From positions 1 through 13,516 of the forward strand of contig CALFBL010000004.1 of NCBI GenBank assembly GCA_937951695.1: a stretch of 13,516 nt of DNA, given 5' to 3'. Numbering within the stretch: the stretch's first letter is position 1; every line of letters begins with the position of its first letter. This document shows, one piece after another, positions 1 to 7,198 of the stretch. A program made the translations under genes and the position numbers. The stretch comes from an uncultured Granulosicoccaceae bacterium. Lineage in GTDB: Bacteria > Pseudomonadota > Gammaproteobacteria > Granulosicoccales > Granulosicoccaceae. The notes beneath the pieces were generated by a model, which saw only the letters and a program-made list of their open reading frames with translations, was not told the DNA's origin and did not search any database.

Positions 1-33
1 GAATGGCTCCTGCAACGACTGACCTTTGGCCAT
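1..33 (-). CDS. hfq: RNA chaperone Hfq, N-terminal fragment cut by the window edge
   Basis: Read on the minus strand from the ATG at 33-31, the 11 codons give MAKGQSLQEPF. This is the highly conserved start of proteobacterial Hfq, the hexameric Sm-like chaperone that pairs small RNAs with mRNAs. A Shine-Dalgarno AAGGA lies at minus-strand positions 47-43, nine bases before the ATG, which supports the start. Only the extreme N-terminus is present; the Sm fold lies beyond base 1. In many gammaproteobacteria miaA lies directly upstream of hfq. Here the upstream side (34-280) has no minus-strand reading frame of useful length, so miaA is not adjacent. I see no convincing -35/-10 pair for hfq in that gap. 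The short length limits certainty, but the peptide is very characteristic. Confidence 0.85.
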   Translation of the reverse strand, partial: MAKGQSLQEPF

Positions 34-280
34 GTTTTTATTTCCTTCTCAGGTTACTGCGTTACCCTGCGCTCACGTTCTAGTATCAGGCGTGTAGACC
101 TTATTAGTTCGACGCAATACGACCGCTTTCTTAAGGAATGCGGCAGACAGATTGTGATGGTATCGAGCCTGTGTGTCAACGAGTTACAGTTCGGTACACG
201 CTATAGCCGCAGATTCAGGCGCCATTCAGCCAAGCCCCGTCATTCTCTTACTTCAGACACCGGTGCGTCGGAGACGAATG

Positions 281-1180
281 ATGGCTTTACCGATCGAACA
301 AAAATTACACGAATTATTACGCAGCCTCTGCGTCACAGCCTTGGCAGGTTTCTTGGGCGTGGTTCTCACGACGGCCACAGCCGCCGCTGAAAATGCAGTG
401 GGAAACGGGCACGTGACCGAAGGCTACGTCACCCCACATGCGATCGGAAATGATGACACCAAAAACCCCGCAACGAATCGATCCAGCACGCGCAACCACG
501 TCGATGAGCTGGAGATCTGGGTGGCCGATGTGGGCGTGCAGCTATTTAACGACAACGACATCGACGGCTACTTTTCAGGGTTTCGGATTACGCTCGATGT
601 TGATATCGAACGCGAATGGGCCGATGTCTATGCAGAAATTTATGTGCAACCGGCCGGCACATCCGCGCGCTTGTTGCACGCCACCAACGTGTTCTCTATT
701 TTTAATCGCGCCAGCTCAGACGTCTATCAAGTCGAGCTTGATTTAACCGACAATTTCCTTGCCGATGACTACAACGTTCTTATCGATATCGTCAACGCGA
801 ACACCGCTCGCGTGGTGGACACCGTGTCCAGCGCGACCCACGCAAACCTAGAAGGCTTGCCGTTAGAGTCGGTGGACTTTCAAGCGAATCTTGATGGTCC
901 ATCCGACCCGCTGGGCTCGCCAGTGCGACCCTTTAACAACGACGACGGGTACTACGACGATGAGTATTTTCTGACCTACTCGCTGTCCGCAGGCTTCGGC
1001 GGCTATTACGATTACTACGGCTACGGTGTCGGGTTCAGCTCATTTTCAGGATCGGCCTTTTCAGGATCATCGTTCGGTGTGTCATTGACCTCGAGCGGGG
1101 TCGGCGGCTCCACTGGATGGCTGACGATTTTCATATTAGGCCTCGCTGCTGCCGTGAGGAAGCGTCGCCGCGCCGGCTAA
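281..1180 (+). CDS. Secreted GlyGly-CTERM protein, choice-of-anchor H-like
   Basis: A 299-residue exported protein of unknown function. The start at 281 is chosen over the adjacent ATG at 278 and an upstream in-frame start at 173 because GGAG at 270-273 is 7 bases away and the signal peptide then starts cleanly. Residues 1-35 form the signal peptide: a charged start, a hydrophobic stretch around 17-30 and an Ala-rich end before AENAV. Residues about 75-200 form the conserved-looking domain, with an acidic DNDIDGY segment at 91-97. Residues about 218-270 are a Gly/Ser/Tyr-rich linker. The tail has GG at 275-276, a short hydrophobic segment at about 279-292 and RKRRR at 293-297, the layout of a GlyGly-CTERM signal that rhombosortase is known to process. 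The domain resembles choice-of-anchor H family proteins as I remember them; that match is less certain than the sorting tail. It is probably released or anchored at the cell surface. Confidence 0.8.
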   Translation: MALPIEQKLHELLRSLCVTALAGFLGVVLTTATAAAENAVGNGHVTEGYVTPHAIGNDDTKNPATNRSSTRNHVDELEIWVADVGVQLFNDNDIDGYFSGFRITLDVDIEREWADVYAEIYVQPAGTSARLLHATNVFSIFNRASSDVYQVELDLTDNFLADDYNVLIDIVNANTARVVDTVSSATHANLEGLPLESVDFQANLDGPSDPLGSPVRPFNNDDGYYDDEYFLTYSLSAGFGGYYDYYGYGVGFSSFSGSAFSGSSFGVSLTSSGVGGSTGWLTIFILGLAAAVRKRRRAG

Positions 1181-1253
1181 GCCTCGGTATACTCTCTGGT
1201 GAAAACGGCGTTGGGGCCACACCTAACCCACGGACCGAACCGGAGAGTGACAC

Positions 1254-3158
1254 TTGGGAAATTACAGAACGACCTACGACGATGCTCGGCAGGACCCATC
1301 GGCGTTTTGGCTAAAACAGGCTAAGGATGTTCAATGGTCGACACCACCCAGTCAAGGCGTAGATACCTCGCGCTCGCCGTTCGACACCTGGTTCGCCGAC
1401 GGTGAGATCAACGCCTGTTACAACGCGCTGGATTATCACGTCGCCAATGGACGCGCTGAACAAGCCGCGATCGTGTACGACAGCCCGGTTACCAACTCCA
1501 AACGCACGCTGAGCTACGCAGAACTGCTCGACCAGGTGTCCCATTTTGCCGGCGCACTGAAGGCACTCGGCGTTGGCCGTGGTGATCGGGTATTGATTTA
1601 CATGCCGATGGTGCCAGAAGCGGTGGTCGCGGTTCTGGCATCGGCCCGGTTGGGCGCTGTGCACTCCGTGGTCTTCGGCGGGTTTGCGGCAAAAGAACTG
1701 GCGGTTCGAATTGACGACTCCACTCCATCCGTCCTCGTAGCCGCCTCGTGCGGTGTTGAGCCCAATCGCTTGGTGGAATACAAACCGCTACTTGATCAAG
1801 CCATCGAGATTGCCACCCACAAAGTCCCCCACACCGTCGTGTTGCAGCGTGAGCAGTGTACTGCCCCGATGATCGATGGGCGCGATCATGACTGGAACGC
1901 GCTCGTGAAATCGGCCAGCGCGGTCGAGTGTGTTCCAGTCGCCAGCACAGACCCGCTGTATGTGTTGTACACCTCTGGCACGACCGGTCAGCCCAAGGGC
2001 GTGGTACGCGATACGGGTGGCTCGGTGGTGAGCTTGAAGTGGAGCATGAAAGCGGTGTACGACACCGACCCGGGGGATGTGTTTTGGGCCGCGTCTGACA
2101 TCGGTTGGGTGGTCGGGCACTCCTACATTATTTATGGCCCCCTGTTCCAAGGTTGCACCACGCTGATGTACGAGGGCAAACCGGTCGGTACCCCAGACGC
2201 AGGAGCCTTTTGGCGAGTGATCGAAGAACACCAGGTGAAGGTGCTGTTTACCGCACCTACTGCGTTTAGGGCCATCAGAAAAGAAGACCCGGAAGGTAAA
2301 TTGATCAAAGACTACGACTTAAGCAAATTCAAAGCGTTATTCCTCGCCGGCGAACGCTGCGACCCGGACACTTTAATTTGGGCACAAGAAAAGCTGCAAC
2401 GCCCGGTTATCGATCATTGGTGGCAAACCGAAACCGGCTGGGCCATTTGCGCCAATTGCACAGGCCTTGAAGTCATGCCAGTCAAAGCCGGATCACCGAC
2501 CGTGCCCGTACCCGGCTATCACCTGGATGTACTCGATGACAGCGGCGATCCGGTTGAGCGCGGACAAATCGGCTCGTTGGTCGTGAAATTACCCCTGCCA
2601 CCGGGCACTTTTTCCAACCTATGGAACGCCCCCGATCGGTATCAATCGAGTTACTTCGAACGCTTTCCGGGTTACTACGAAACTGGCGATGCCGGCTATA
2701 TCGATGACGGCGGCTATGCGTTTGTGATGGCCCGAACCGACGATGTGATCAACGTGGCAGGACACCGGCTCTCAACCGGTGCCATGGAAGAAGTGCTCGC
2801 TAGCCACCCCGATGTGGCCGAATGCGCGGTGCTCGGTGTGGCCGATGATTTGAAGGGCCAACTGCCGTTAGGGCTAGTGATTTTGAACAGCGGCTGTGAG
2901 CGAGACAACTCTGAGATCGCAAGCGAACTGGTAACCCGGGTGCGCGAACACATCGGTCCGGTGGCGGCATTTAAGTCGGTCGCCGTCGTGGCGCGCCTGC
3001 CCAAGACACGATCGGGGAAAATCCTTCGCGCCACCATGCGTTCAATAGCCGATCGTGTGGAATGGAAAATGCCGGCCACCATCGAAGATCCAGCAGTGCT
3101 TGAGGAAATCCAGACAGCTCTTGCCGAACTCGGCTACGCCAAAGAGACGAGTGTGTAA
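1254..3158 (+). CDS. prpE: Propionyl-CoA synthetase (propionate-CoA ligase)
   Basis: A 634-residue AMP-forming acyl-CoA synthetase of the acetyl/propionyl-CoA synthetase group. It activates propionate with ATP and CoA via propionyl-AMP in the cytoplasm. Visible motifs are the AMP-binding loop YTSGTTGQPKG at 239-249, WWQTETG at 389-395, YYETGD at 474-479 and the C-terminal TRSGK with the presumed catalytic, acetylation-sensitive Lys589. The GVVRDTGG segment at 249-256 and the N-terminal FW-x14-15-P pattern are typical of PrpE rather than Acs. The start is a TTG at 1254 with GGAGAG at 1242-1247, six bases away; no in-frame ATG fits, and this start aligns with the PrpE N-terminus. The stop is 3 bases before a methylmalonyl-CoA epimerase gene, which supports propionate as substrate. 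Acetate or other short acids remain possible. A TATACT at 1188-1193 could be a -10, but no good -35 is visible. Confidence 0.9.
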   Translation: MGNYRTTYDDARQDPSAFWLKQAKDVQWSTPPSQGVDTSRSPFDTWFADGEINACYNALDYHVANGRAEQAAIVYDSPVTNSKRTLSYAELLDQVSHFAGALKALGVGRGDRVLIYMPMVPEAVVAVLASARLGAVHSVVFGGFAAKELAVRIDDSTPSVLVAASCGVEPNRLVEYKPLLDQAIEIATHKVPHTVVLQREQCTAPMIDGRDHDWNALVKSASAVECVPVASTDPLYVLYTSGTTGQPKGVVRDTGGSVVSLKWSMKAVYDTDPGDVFWAASDIGWVVGHSYIIYGPLFQGCTTLMYEGKPVGTPDAGAFWRVIEEHQVKVLFTAPTAFRAIRKEDPEGKLIKDYDLSKFKALFLAGERCDPDTLIWAQEKLQRPVIDHWWQTETGWAICANCTGLEVMPVKAGSPTVPVPGYHLDVLDDSGDPVERGQIGSLVVKLPLPPGTFSNLWNAPDRYQSSYFERFPGYYETGDAGYIDDGGYAFVMARTDDVINVAGHRLSTGAMEEVLASHPDVAECAVLGVADDLKGQLPLGLVILNSGCERDNSEIASELVTRVREHIGPVAAFKSVAVVARLPKTRSGKILRATMRSIADRVEWKMPATIEDPAVLEEIQTALAELGYAKETSV

Positions 3159-3161
3159 CAC

Positions 3162-3566
3162 ATGATTAAGCGGCTAAATCATGTCGCCATTGTGGTGCCC
3201 GACCTGGCAGCGGCCAGCCTTACCTACCGGGATACACTGGGCGCTGAGGTGTCTAAAGCGCAAGCGTTGGTGGAACACGGTGTCACAGTGGTGTTTGTGG
3301 ATTTACCCAACACGCGTATTGAGCTACTCGAACCTTTAGGCAACGATTCACCGGTGAGTAATTTTCTGCAGCGCAATATGAACGGAGGCATTCACCATAT
3401 TTGCATTGAAGTCGACGATATTATCGCCGCTAAAAATGACCTGTTAGCCAAAGGCGCACGCGTTTTGGGCGATGGTGAGCCAAAAGCGGGAGCACACGGC
3501 AATCCGGTGCTGTTTTTGCACCCAAAAGACTTCCACGGTTGCCTGATAGAACTGGAACAAGTTTGA
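3162..3566 (+). CDS. mce: Methylmalonyl-CoA epimerase
   Basis: A 134-residue protein of the vicinal-oxygen-chelate (glyoxalase) superfamily. It interconverts (S)- and (R)-methylmalonyl-CoA between propionyl-CoA carboxylase and methylmalonyl-CoA mutase. Two beta-alpha-beta repeats are visible. The presumed metal ligands are His7 in NHVAIVV, Glu54 in RIELLEPLG, one of His78-His79 in GGIHHICIEV, and Glu130 in LIELEQ. Length and the GGIHHI and ELLEPL signatures are standard for the family. The ATG at 3162 is 3 bases after the prpE stop. Its Shine-Dalgarno is weak, so translation is probably coupled to prpE. Carboxylase and mutase genes are not in this window, so the pathway must be completed elsewhere. 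Confidence 0.9.
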   Translation: MIKRLNHVAIVVPDLAAASLTYRDTLGAEVSKAQALVEHGVTVVFVDLPNTRIELLEPLGNDSPVSNFLQRNMNGGIHHICIEVDDIIAAKNDLLAKGARVLGDGEPKAGAHGNPVLFLHPKDFHGCLIELEQV

Positions 3567-4321
3567 CGCCCTTACCCTTGAGTGTTGCAGTCGCCGCCGC
3601 CAGTGATACTGGCAAAGTGCGCTCCAACAATGAAGATGCTTATCTGATCGATGAAGAGCTTGGCCTTTTTGCCGTTGCCGATGGCGTTGGCGGGCATCTG
3701 GGGGGTTCCGAGGCGAGCACAATAACAGTGACAGAGCTGCCTAACATCCTGCGTACGGCGTTCATTGCTTATCACAAGAAAGAGCTGACCGATCCAAAAA
3801 TCCAGTCTTTACTGGATGAATCGATAGAGGCGGTTAACTCAGAAGTCTATCGAGCCGGTGGCGCGAAAGGTAATACCAGTCGCATGGGCACCACGCTAAC
3901 CGGCGCCCTGTTTCTGGACAGCGGCAACGCACTGATCTTCAACGTAGGAGACAGTCGTACTTACTGTTATCGCGACAAGACACTGAATCAGATCACCACC
4001 GACCAATCTTGGTATCAATCCTGGTTGGACACCGGCCAGATCGGTTCAGCGCCGCCGAAGAATGTCATCCTGCAAGGCATCGGCCTTGATGAACAAGTGG
4101 TCCCCGACTGGGTGGTATCGGGCTGCCAGGCAAACGATTTGTGGTTGATGTGCTCTGATGGGTTAACCGATTTAGTAAGCGACGACGCGATCACAAGTAT
4201 GCTCGAAGATCACCTTGATAAGTCACAGCCGCTCAGCGAACTGTGTGCAACATTGATAAACGCTGCCAACGATGCCGGCGGTGAGGACAATATAACTGTG
4301 CTGGCTTTGAAACTAAAATGA
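3563..4321 (+). CDS. PP2C-family serine/threonine protein phosphatase
   Basis: A stand-alone, soluble bacterial PP2C (PPM) phosphatase of about 252 residues, a metal-dependent enzyme that dephosphorylates Ser/Thr residues. Numbering from the TTG at 3563, motifs in order are SDTGKVRSNNEDA (14-26), VADGVGGH (38-45) with metal-binding Asp40-Gly41, GTTLTG (109-114), VGDSR (128-132), CSDGLTD (197-203) with Asp199, and EDN (241-243) with Asp242. All core metal-ligand motifs are intact, so it should be active. There is no transmembrane segment. The start is uncertain: TTG 3563 overlaps the mce stop as TTGA and has GGAA at 3554-3557, five bases away; TTG 3539 and TTG 3578 are alternatives. The stop overlaps the next ATG. 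Such phosphatases often pair with Hanks-type kinases (as in type VI secretion or PrkC/Stp systems), but no kinase or FHA gene is in view. The substrate is unknown. Confidence 0.9.
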   Translation: MTPLPLSVAVAAASDTGKVRSNNEDAYLIDEELGLFAVADGVGGHLGGSEASTITVTELPNILRTAFIAYHKKELTDPKIQSLLDESIEAVNSEVYRAGGAKGNTSRMGTTLTGALFLDSGNALIFNVGDSRTYCYRDKTLNQITTDQSWYQSWLDTGQIGSAPPKNVILQGIGLDEQVVPDWVVSGCQANDLWLMCSDGLTDLVSDDAITSMLEDHLDKSQPLSELCATLINAANDAGGEDNITVLALKLK

Positions 4322-5856
4322 TTCTTACCCTCTTCTACGTCTTCGCAGCGCTGATGATGGCTCTGATGGGCTACGTGTTGCTCAAAAGCTTGTTCAATAC
4401 AAACGTGCGCAATGAAACCAACCACCGCGATGTAAATATCGGCATAGCGCGCGATCGAAAGTCCTTGATTAAAGATGCCTTGTCGAAGGGCAACATCGAC
4501 AAGGCCACCTATGACGCTGAATTGCAGGATGTAGAAAACACTCTGGCCAATGAATTAGAAGCCGGTCCGAACAACACTCAGTCACGCTTAATGCGCGGTA
4601 TAGGCGCTGTACTGGTTATGGTTTTGGTCATCGGAACCGGCGTATTGCTGTATCAACGCCTGGGTAATACCGATTCGTTGCAGGATCAGTTTTTGACCAA
4701 TACCGGGGCGGTGATCGTCGCCAACGGCGCCACCGTTGATCGAAATGTCGCCAACGCTCTGGCCGCCGGCGCCAACCCCAAAACCGTGGCGCAAACCGTT
4801 GCCGAACAACTGGCCGCGAACGCAGAGACCAACCGTGAACAAACCGCAGCGTCGCTAACCGATTTGTTGCCCCAGCTCGAAGCCCGCTTGCAAGAGAACC
4901 CCGACGATTTGCAAGGCTGGACGCTACTGGGTAGAACTTACATGAACATCGGCGATTTTGGTCGGGCTGAGGCCGCCATAGAAAAAGCCTACGCGCTGGA
5001 CGACAGCGACCCGGACGTGATCATCATGCTGGCCGAAGCTGAAGCCTTGCAAAACGAAGGCGATTTGACCGGTAAACCCCAGGCGTTTATTCAACAGGCG
5101 CTTGACATGAATCCCGACCACCCACGCGGAAATTTATTATTGGCGTTGTCCTTCCAACAACAGAACAAACATGAACAAGCCATAGAATTGCTCGAAAACC
5201 TACGTGCCAACCCTGGCCTGAGCGAACAAGGCGCTGCAAACCTGACACAAATGATCAGTCAGTCGCAGATTGCCCTAGGGCAAGCACCGGAAAGTCGAGC
5301 CAGCGATGATATGGGTGCGATGGGCGCGCAAACAGCTGAGCTAACGGCTGAGCAAACGGCGACGGCAGCTGGCGCGGATGAGGTCGCATCGAACAGCGAT
5401 ACGGCTGCGCCCGCAGGTGCCGCAACAGAATCCAACCAAGCAGTGGCTGCACAAACAGGTGCCGTGACACAACCCAATGAAGCCGCGGCATCGCAAACCT
5501 CGATTCCGGTGAACGTAACCTTAAGCGATGAGGCAAAAGCAGACACCAAAGAGACCGATAGCGTGTTTATTTTCGCCAGAGCCAGCACCGGGCCACGCAT
5601 GCCGTTAGCCGTGGTGCGCTTGAGCGTTGCTGATCTACCTGTCAGCGTCACACTCGATGACAGCATGGCGATGATCCCCAACATGAGCGTCTCAGCATTT
5701 CCATCGGTCACCGTCAGCGCCCGCATCTCCCCCAGTGGGGATGCGATTGCAAAGCCTGGCGACTGGTTCGGCGAACAGCTTGATGTGCTCACCGGTGAAA
5801 CCCGAGACCCTGCGCAAAACGCTATTGACATAACGATTGATCAACAAACGCCTTGA
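4318..5856 (+). CDS. ccmI: CcmI-like c-type cytochrome biogenesis TPR protein
   Basis: A 512-residue inner-membrane protein with the CcmI layout. Transmembrane segment 1 is at about 3-23. A cytoplasmic loop at about 45-80 holds the DRKSLIKDAL...YDAELQDVENTL heptad-like stretch. Transmembrane segment 2 is at about 95-114, followed by LYQRLGN. Periplasmic TPR repeats span about 185-320. An Ala/Thr/Gln-rich low-complexity linker covers about 325-398, and a C-terminal beta domain at about 413-485 has VFIFARA, GPRMPLAV and DDSMAM. In known systems CcmI presents apocytochrome c to the CcmF/H haem ligase, and the C-terminal domain matches the part that binds the apocytochrome tail. The ATG overlaps the phosphatase stop (ATGA at 4318-4321), so translation is likely coupled. 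Odd points: no ccmA-H gene is nearby, and both the 120-185 segment and the linker look long. It could be a CcmI paralogue with another client. Confidence 0.85.
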   Translation: MILTLFYVFAALMMALMGYVLLKSLFNTNVRNETNHRDVNIGIARDRKSLIKDALSKGNIDKATYDAELQDVENTLANELEAGPNNTQSRLMRGIGAVLVMVLVIGTGVLLYQRLGNTDSLQDQFLTNTGAVIVANGATVDRNVANALAAGANPKTVAQTVAEQLAANAETNREQTAASLTDLLPQLEARLQENPDDLQGWTLLGRTYMNIGDFGRAEAAIEKAYALDDSDPDVIIMLAEAEALQNEGDLTGKPQAFIQQALDMNPDHPRGNLLLALSFQQQNKHEQAIELLENLRANPGLSEQGAANLTQMISQSQIALGQAPESRASDDMGAMGAQTAELTAEQTATAAGADEVASNSDTAAPAGAATESNQAVAAQTGAVTQPNEAAASQTSIPVNVTLSDEAKADTKETDSVFIFARASTGPRMPLAVVRLSVADLPVSVTLDDSMAMIPNMSVSAFPSVTVSARISPSGDAIAKPGDWFGEQLDVLTGETRDPAQNAIDITIDQQTP

Positions 5857-5888
5857 TGGTTTGCATGCGAGTACACTCTAGAGATCGC

Positions 5889-5904
5889 TGATCAATTGTG
5901 ATCA
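5889..5904 (+). repeat. Short perfect hairpin before the hydrolase start
   Basis: TGATCA-ATTG-TGATCA forms a 6-bp perfect stem with a 4-base loop. It ends three bases before the GGAG Shine-Dalgarno (5907-5910) of the hydrolase at 5918. It could be a small operator or modulate ribosome access, but short palindromes of this size can occur by chance. Confidence 0.3.
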
Positions 5905-5917
5905 CTGGAGTATCGGG

Positions 5918-6904
5918 ATGCGTGAAGAAATCGTCGGGATCGATACGCCGACCCATACTCTGGCAACGGCCATCGTTCATGCCGACACAGACAAGCCAAA
6001 AGCGGTCATCGTGATGTTTGCAGGTAGCGGTCCCATTGATCGCAATGAAAACTTGCCCAATTTTTCACTCAATATTTTCAACACGTTGGCCGAGACGTTT
6101 GCACGAGCCGGCGTCTCAAGCGTGCGCTATGACAAACGCGGTTGTGGTGCGAGTGGCGGTGATTACATCACCGCTGGCCACAGCGATATGGTTGCCGATG
6201 CGATCCACGTAACTCGACACGTCATGGCGCACGCCGAGTTAAAACACTTACCGCTGATTTTATTAGGCCACAGCGAAGGCGCAGTCATTGCACCTCAAGT
6301 GGCGCGAAAACTTGCACAAATGAATGAAGCACAATTTGCCGTTAAGAACCCACCCATTCAAGGACTGATCCTGTTGTGTCCTTTTGCGCGTCCCATGCGT
6401 AATGTCCTGCAGCAGCAGGCGAGTAATCGTGCTGATGAACTGCGTGCAATGAGCGGGTTTAGCGGCAAGGTTGCCCGAACCTTCGTCTGGTTGCGCGGTG
6501 GTTTCACCGGTATCCAAACAAAATTTCTAACGCGCCTCGAAGGTTCAACTGCGGATACAGTCACAATAGGCAAAGCCACACTGAACGCTAAATGGTATCG
6601 CGAGATGTTGGCTTTGGATATAAAGTCAATTCTGGCCCGGATAGACACACCAACCTACGCACTTGGTGGCGGCAAAGACGCTCAATGCAATCCGCAGGAC
6701 ACCTCCGCATTGAATCAAATAGTAACCCGTGCGCCCATCACCACCCATATAGAGGAAAATCTGACGCATATCCTGCGCTGCGATGACCAGCCAGCCGCCA
6801 TGGGGCGCTATCCGGCGCTTATAAAAAAACCGATCGAGGCATTGGTAGCTGCGCGATGTCTTGCCTGGCTGGACGCATTGATTACCCAAAAGCCTCTCGC
6901 CTGA
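5918..6904 (+). CDS. Alpha/beta hydrolase, cytoplasmic serine hydrolase
   Basis: A 328-residue alpha/beta-hydrolase-fold protein. The nucleophile elbow is GHSEG at 117-121 with Ser119. The likely acid is Asp254 in ALGGGKDAQCNP, and the likely base is His284 in NLTHILR. GSGPIDRN at 36-43 matches the oxyanion-loop motif of the dienelactone-hydrolase-like group that reads GSGPxDRD. YDKRGCGASGG (71-81) and KWYREMLALD (225-234) are also typical. There is no signal peptide. The ATG at 5918 has GGAG at 5907-5910, seven bases away. The gene follows ccmI by 61 bases with no clear terminator, so it may be read with the upstream run. The substrate cannot be read from sequence; an ester or thioester hydrolase or peptidase-like role is possible. 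Nearby acyl-CoA genes do not settle it. Confidence 0.85.
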   Translation: MREEIVGIDTPTHTLATAIVHADTDKPKAVIVMFAGSGPIDRNENLPNFSLNIFNTLAETFARAGVSSVRYDKRGCGASGGDYITAGHSDMVADAIHVTRHVMAHAELKHLPLILLGHSEGAVIAPQVARKLAQMNEAQFAVKNPPIQGLILLCPFARPMRNVLQQQASNRADELRAMSGFSGKVARTFVWLRGGFTGIQTKFLTRLEGSTADTVTIGKATLNAKWYREMLALDIKSILARIDTPTYALGGGKDAQCNPQDTSALNQIVTRAPITTHIEENLTHILRCDDQPAAMGRYPALIKKPIEALVAARCLAWLDALITQKPLA

Positions 6905-6930
6905 TGGAACTGCCGCCAAGTTTGCAGATC

Positions 6931-6983
6931 GATGGCTGTGGCGATTGGTGCTGCATCGCCTCGGATAACACCCATCGGCCATC
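6931..6983 (+). repeat. Nested inverted repeats after the hydrolase
   Basis: An inner stem GGCGAT (6940-6945) pairs with ATCGCC (6955-6960) across a 9-base loop. An outer stem GATGGC (6931-6936) can pair with GCCATC (6978-6983). No T-tract follows, so it is not a canonical intrinsic terminator. It could still be the 3' structure of the upstream transcript or a structured leader. The rest of the 294-base gap (6905-7198) holds an isolated TTGACA at 7008-7013, an isolated TATAAT at 7060-7065 and the mat control site; I see no gene in it. Confidence 0.3.
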
Positions 6984-7120
6984 CATCCAACACACAGGTT
7001 ATGGGCCTTGACAACTATGAGTTTGGCGATTGTTGGCGGTTGGGCTTACCGCCGGAGCGTATAATACTGTTTAACGCGGTAGCCATGATTGTGTGGGTTT
7101 GCGCATAACGAAAACCTAAA

Positions 7121-7148
7121 TTGTGTGATGCGGCATTTTGTATACAAT
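7121..7148 (+). promoter_or_regulatory. Candidate promoter of the matA-matB operon
   Basis: TTGTGT at 7121-7126 and TACAAT at 7143-7148 are separated by 16 bases and resemble sigma-70 -35 and -10 boxes. Transcription would begin near 7155, about 40 bases before the malonyl-CoA decarboxylase start. The -10 overlaps a TTGTATACAA palindrome. An isolated TATAAT at 7060-7065 is a rival -10 but lacks a well-placed -35. Confidence 0.45.
7138..7147. promoter_or_regulatory. MatR-like (GntR/FCD family) operator palindrome
   Basis: TTGTATACAA is a perfect 10-bp palindrome overlapping the candidate -10 of the malonate operon. It fits the TNGTNNNACNA pattern of FadR-subfamily GntR regulators. From memory it also matches the core of the site reported for MatR, the malonate regulator of Rhizobium (TCTTGTA/TACACGA). 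Its position suggests repression relieved by malonate or malonyl-CoA. No GntR-family regulator gene lies in the window. Confidence 0.5.
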
Positions 7149-7198
7149 AATCCAGAACGCTGACTACCGACAGTTAATCATCAAGAGGGTGTGTGCAA

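Noticed and set aside
317..499. Minus-strand open frame of about 60 codons
   Set aside because: It lies wholly inside the signal-peptide-bearing surface protein gene, has no recognisable domain, and looks like a shadow of the real frame.
5259..5831. Minus-strand open frame of 190 codons opposite ccmI
   Set aside because: It mirrors the low-complexity Ala/Thr-rich linker and C-terminal domain of CcmI; composition is explained by codon bias of the plus-strand gene.
7008..7065. Isolated TTGACA (7008-7013) and TATAAT (7060-7065) as a promoter
   Set aside because: They are 46 bases apart, too far to act as a pair, and neither has a well-placed partner.
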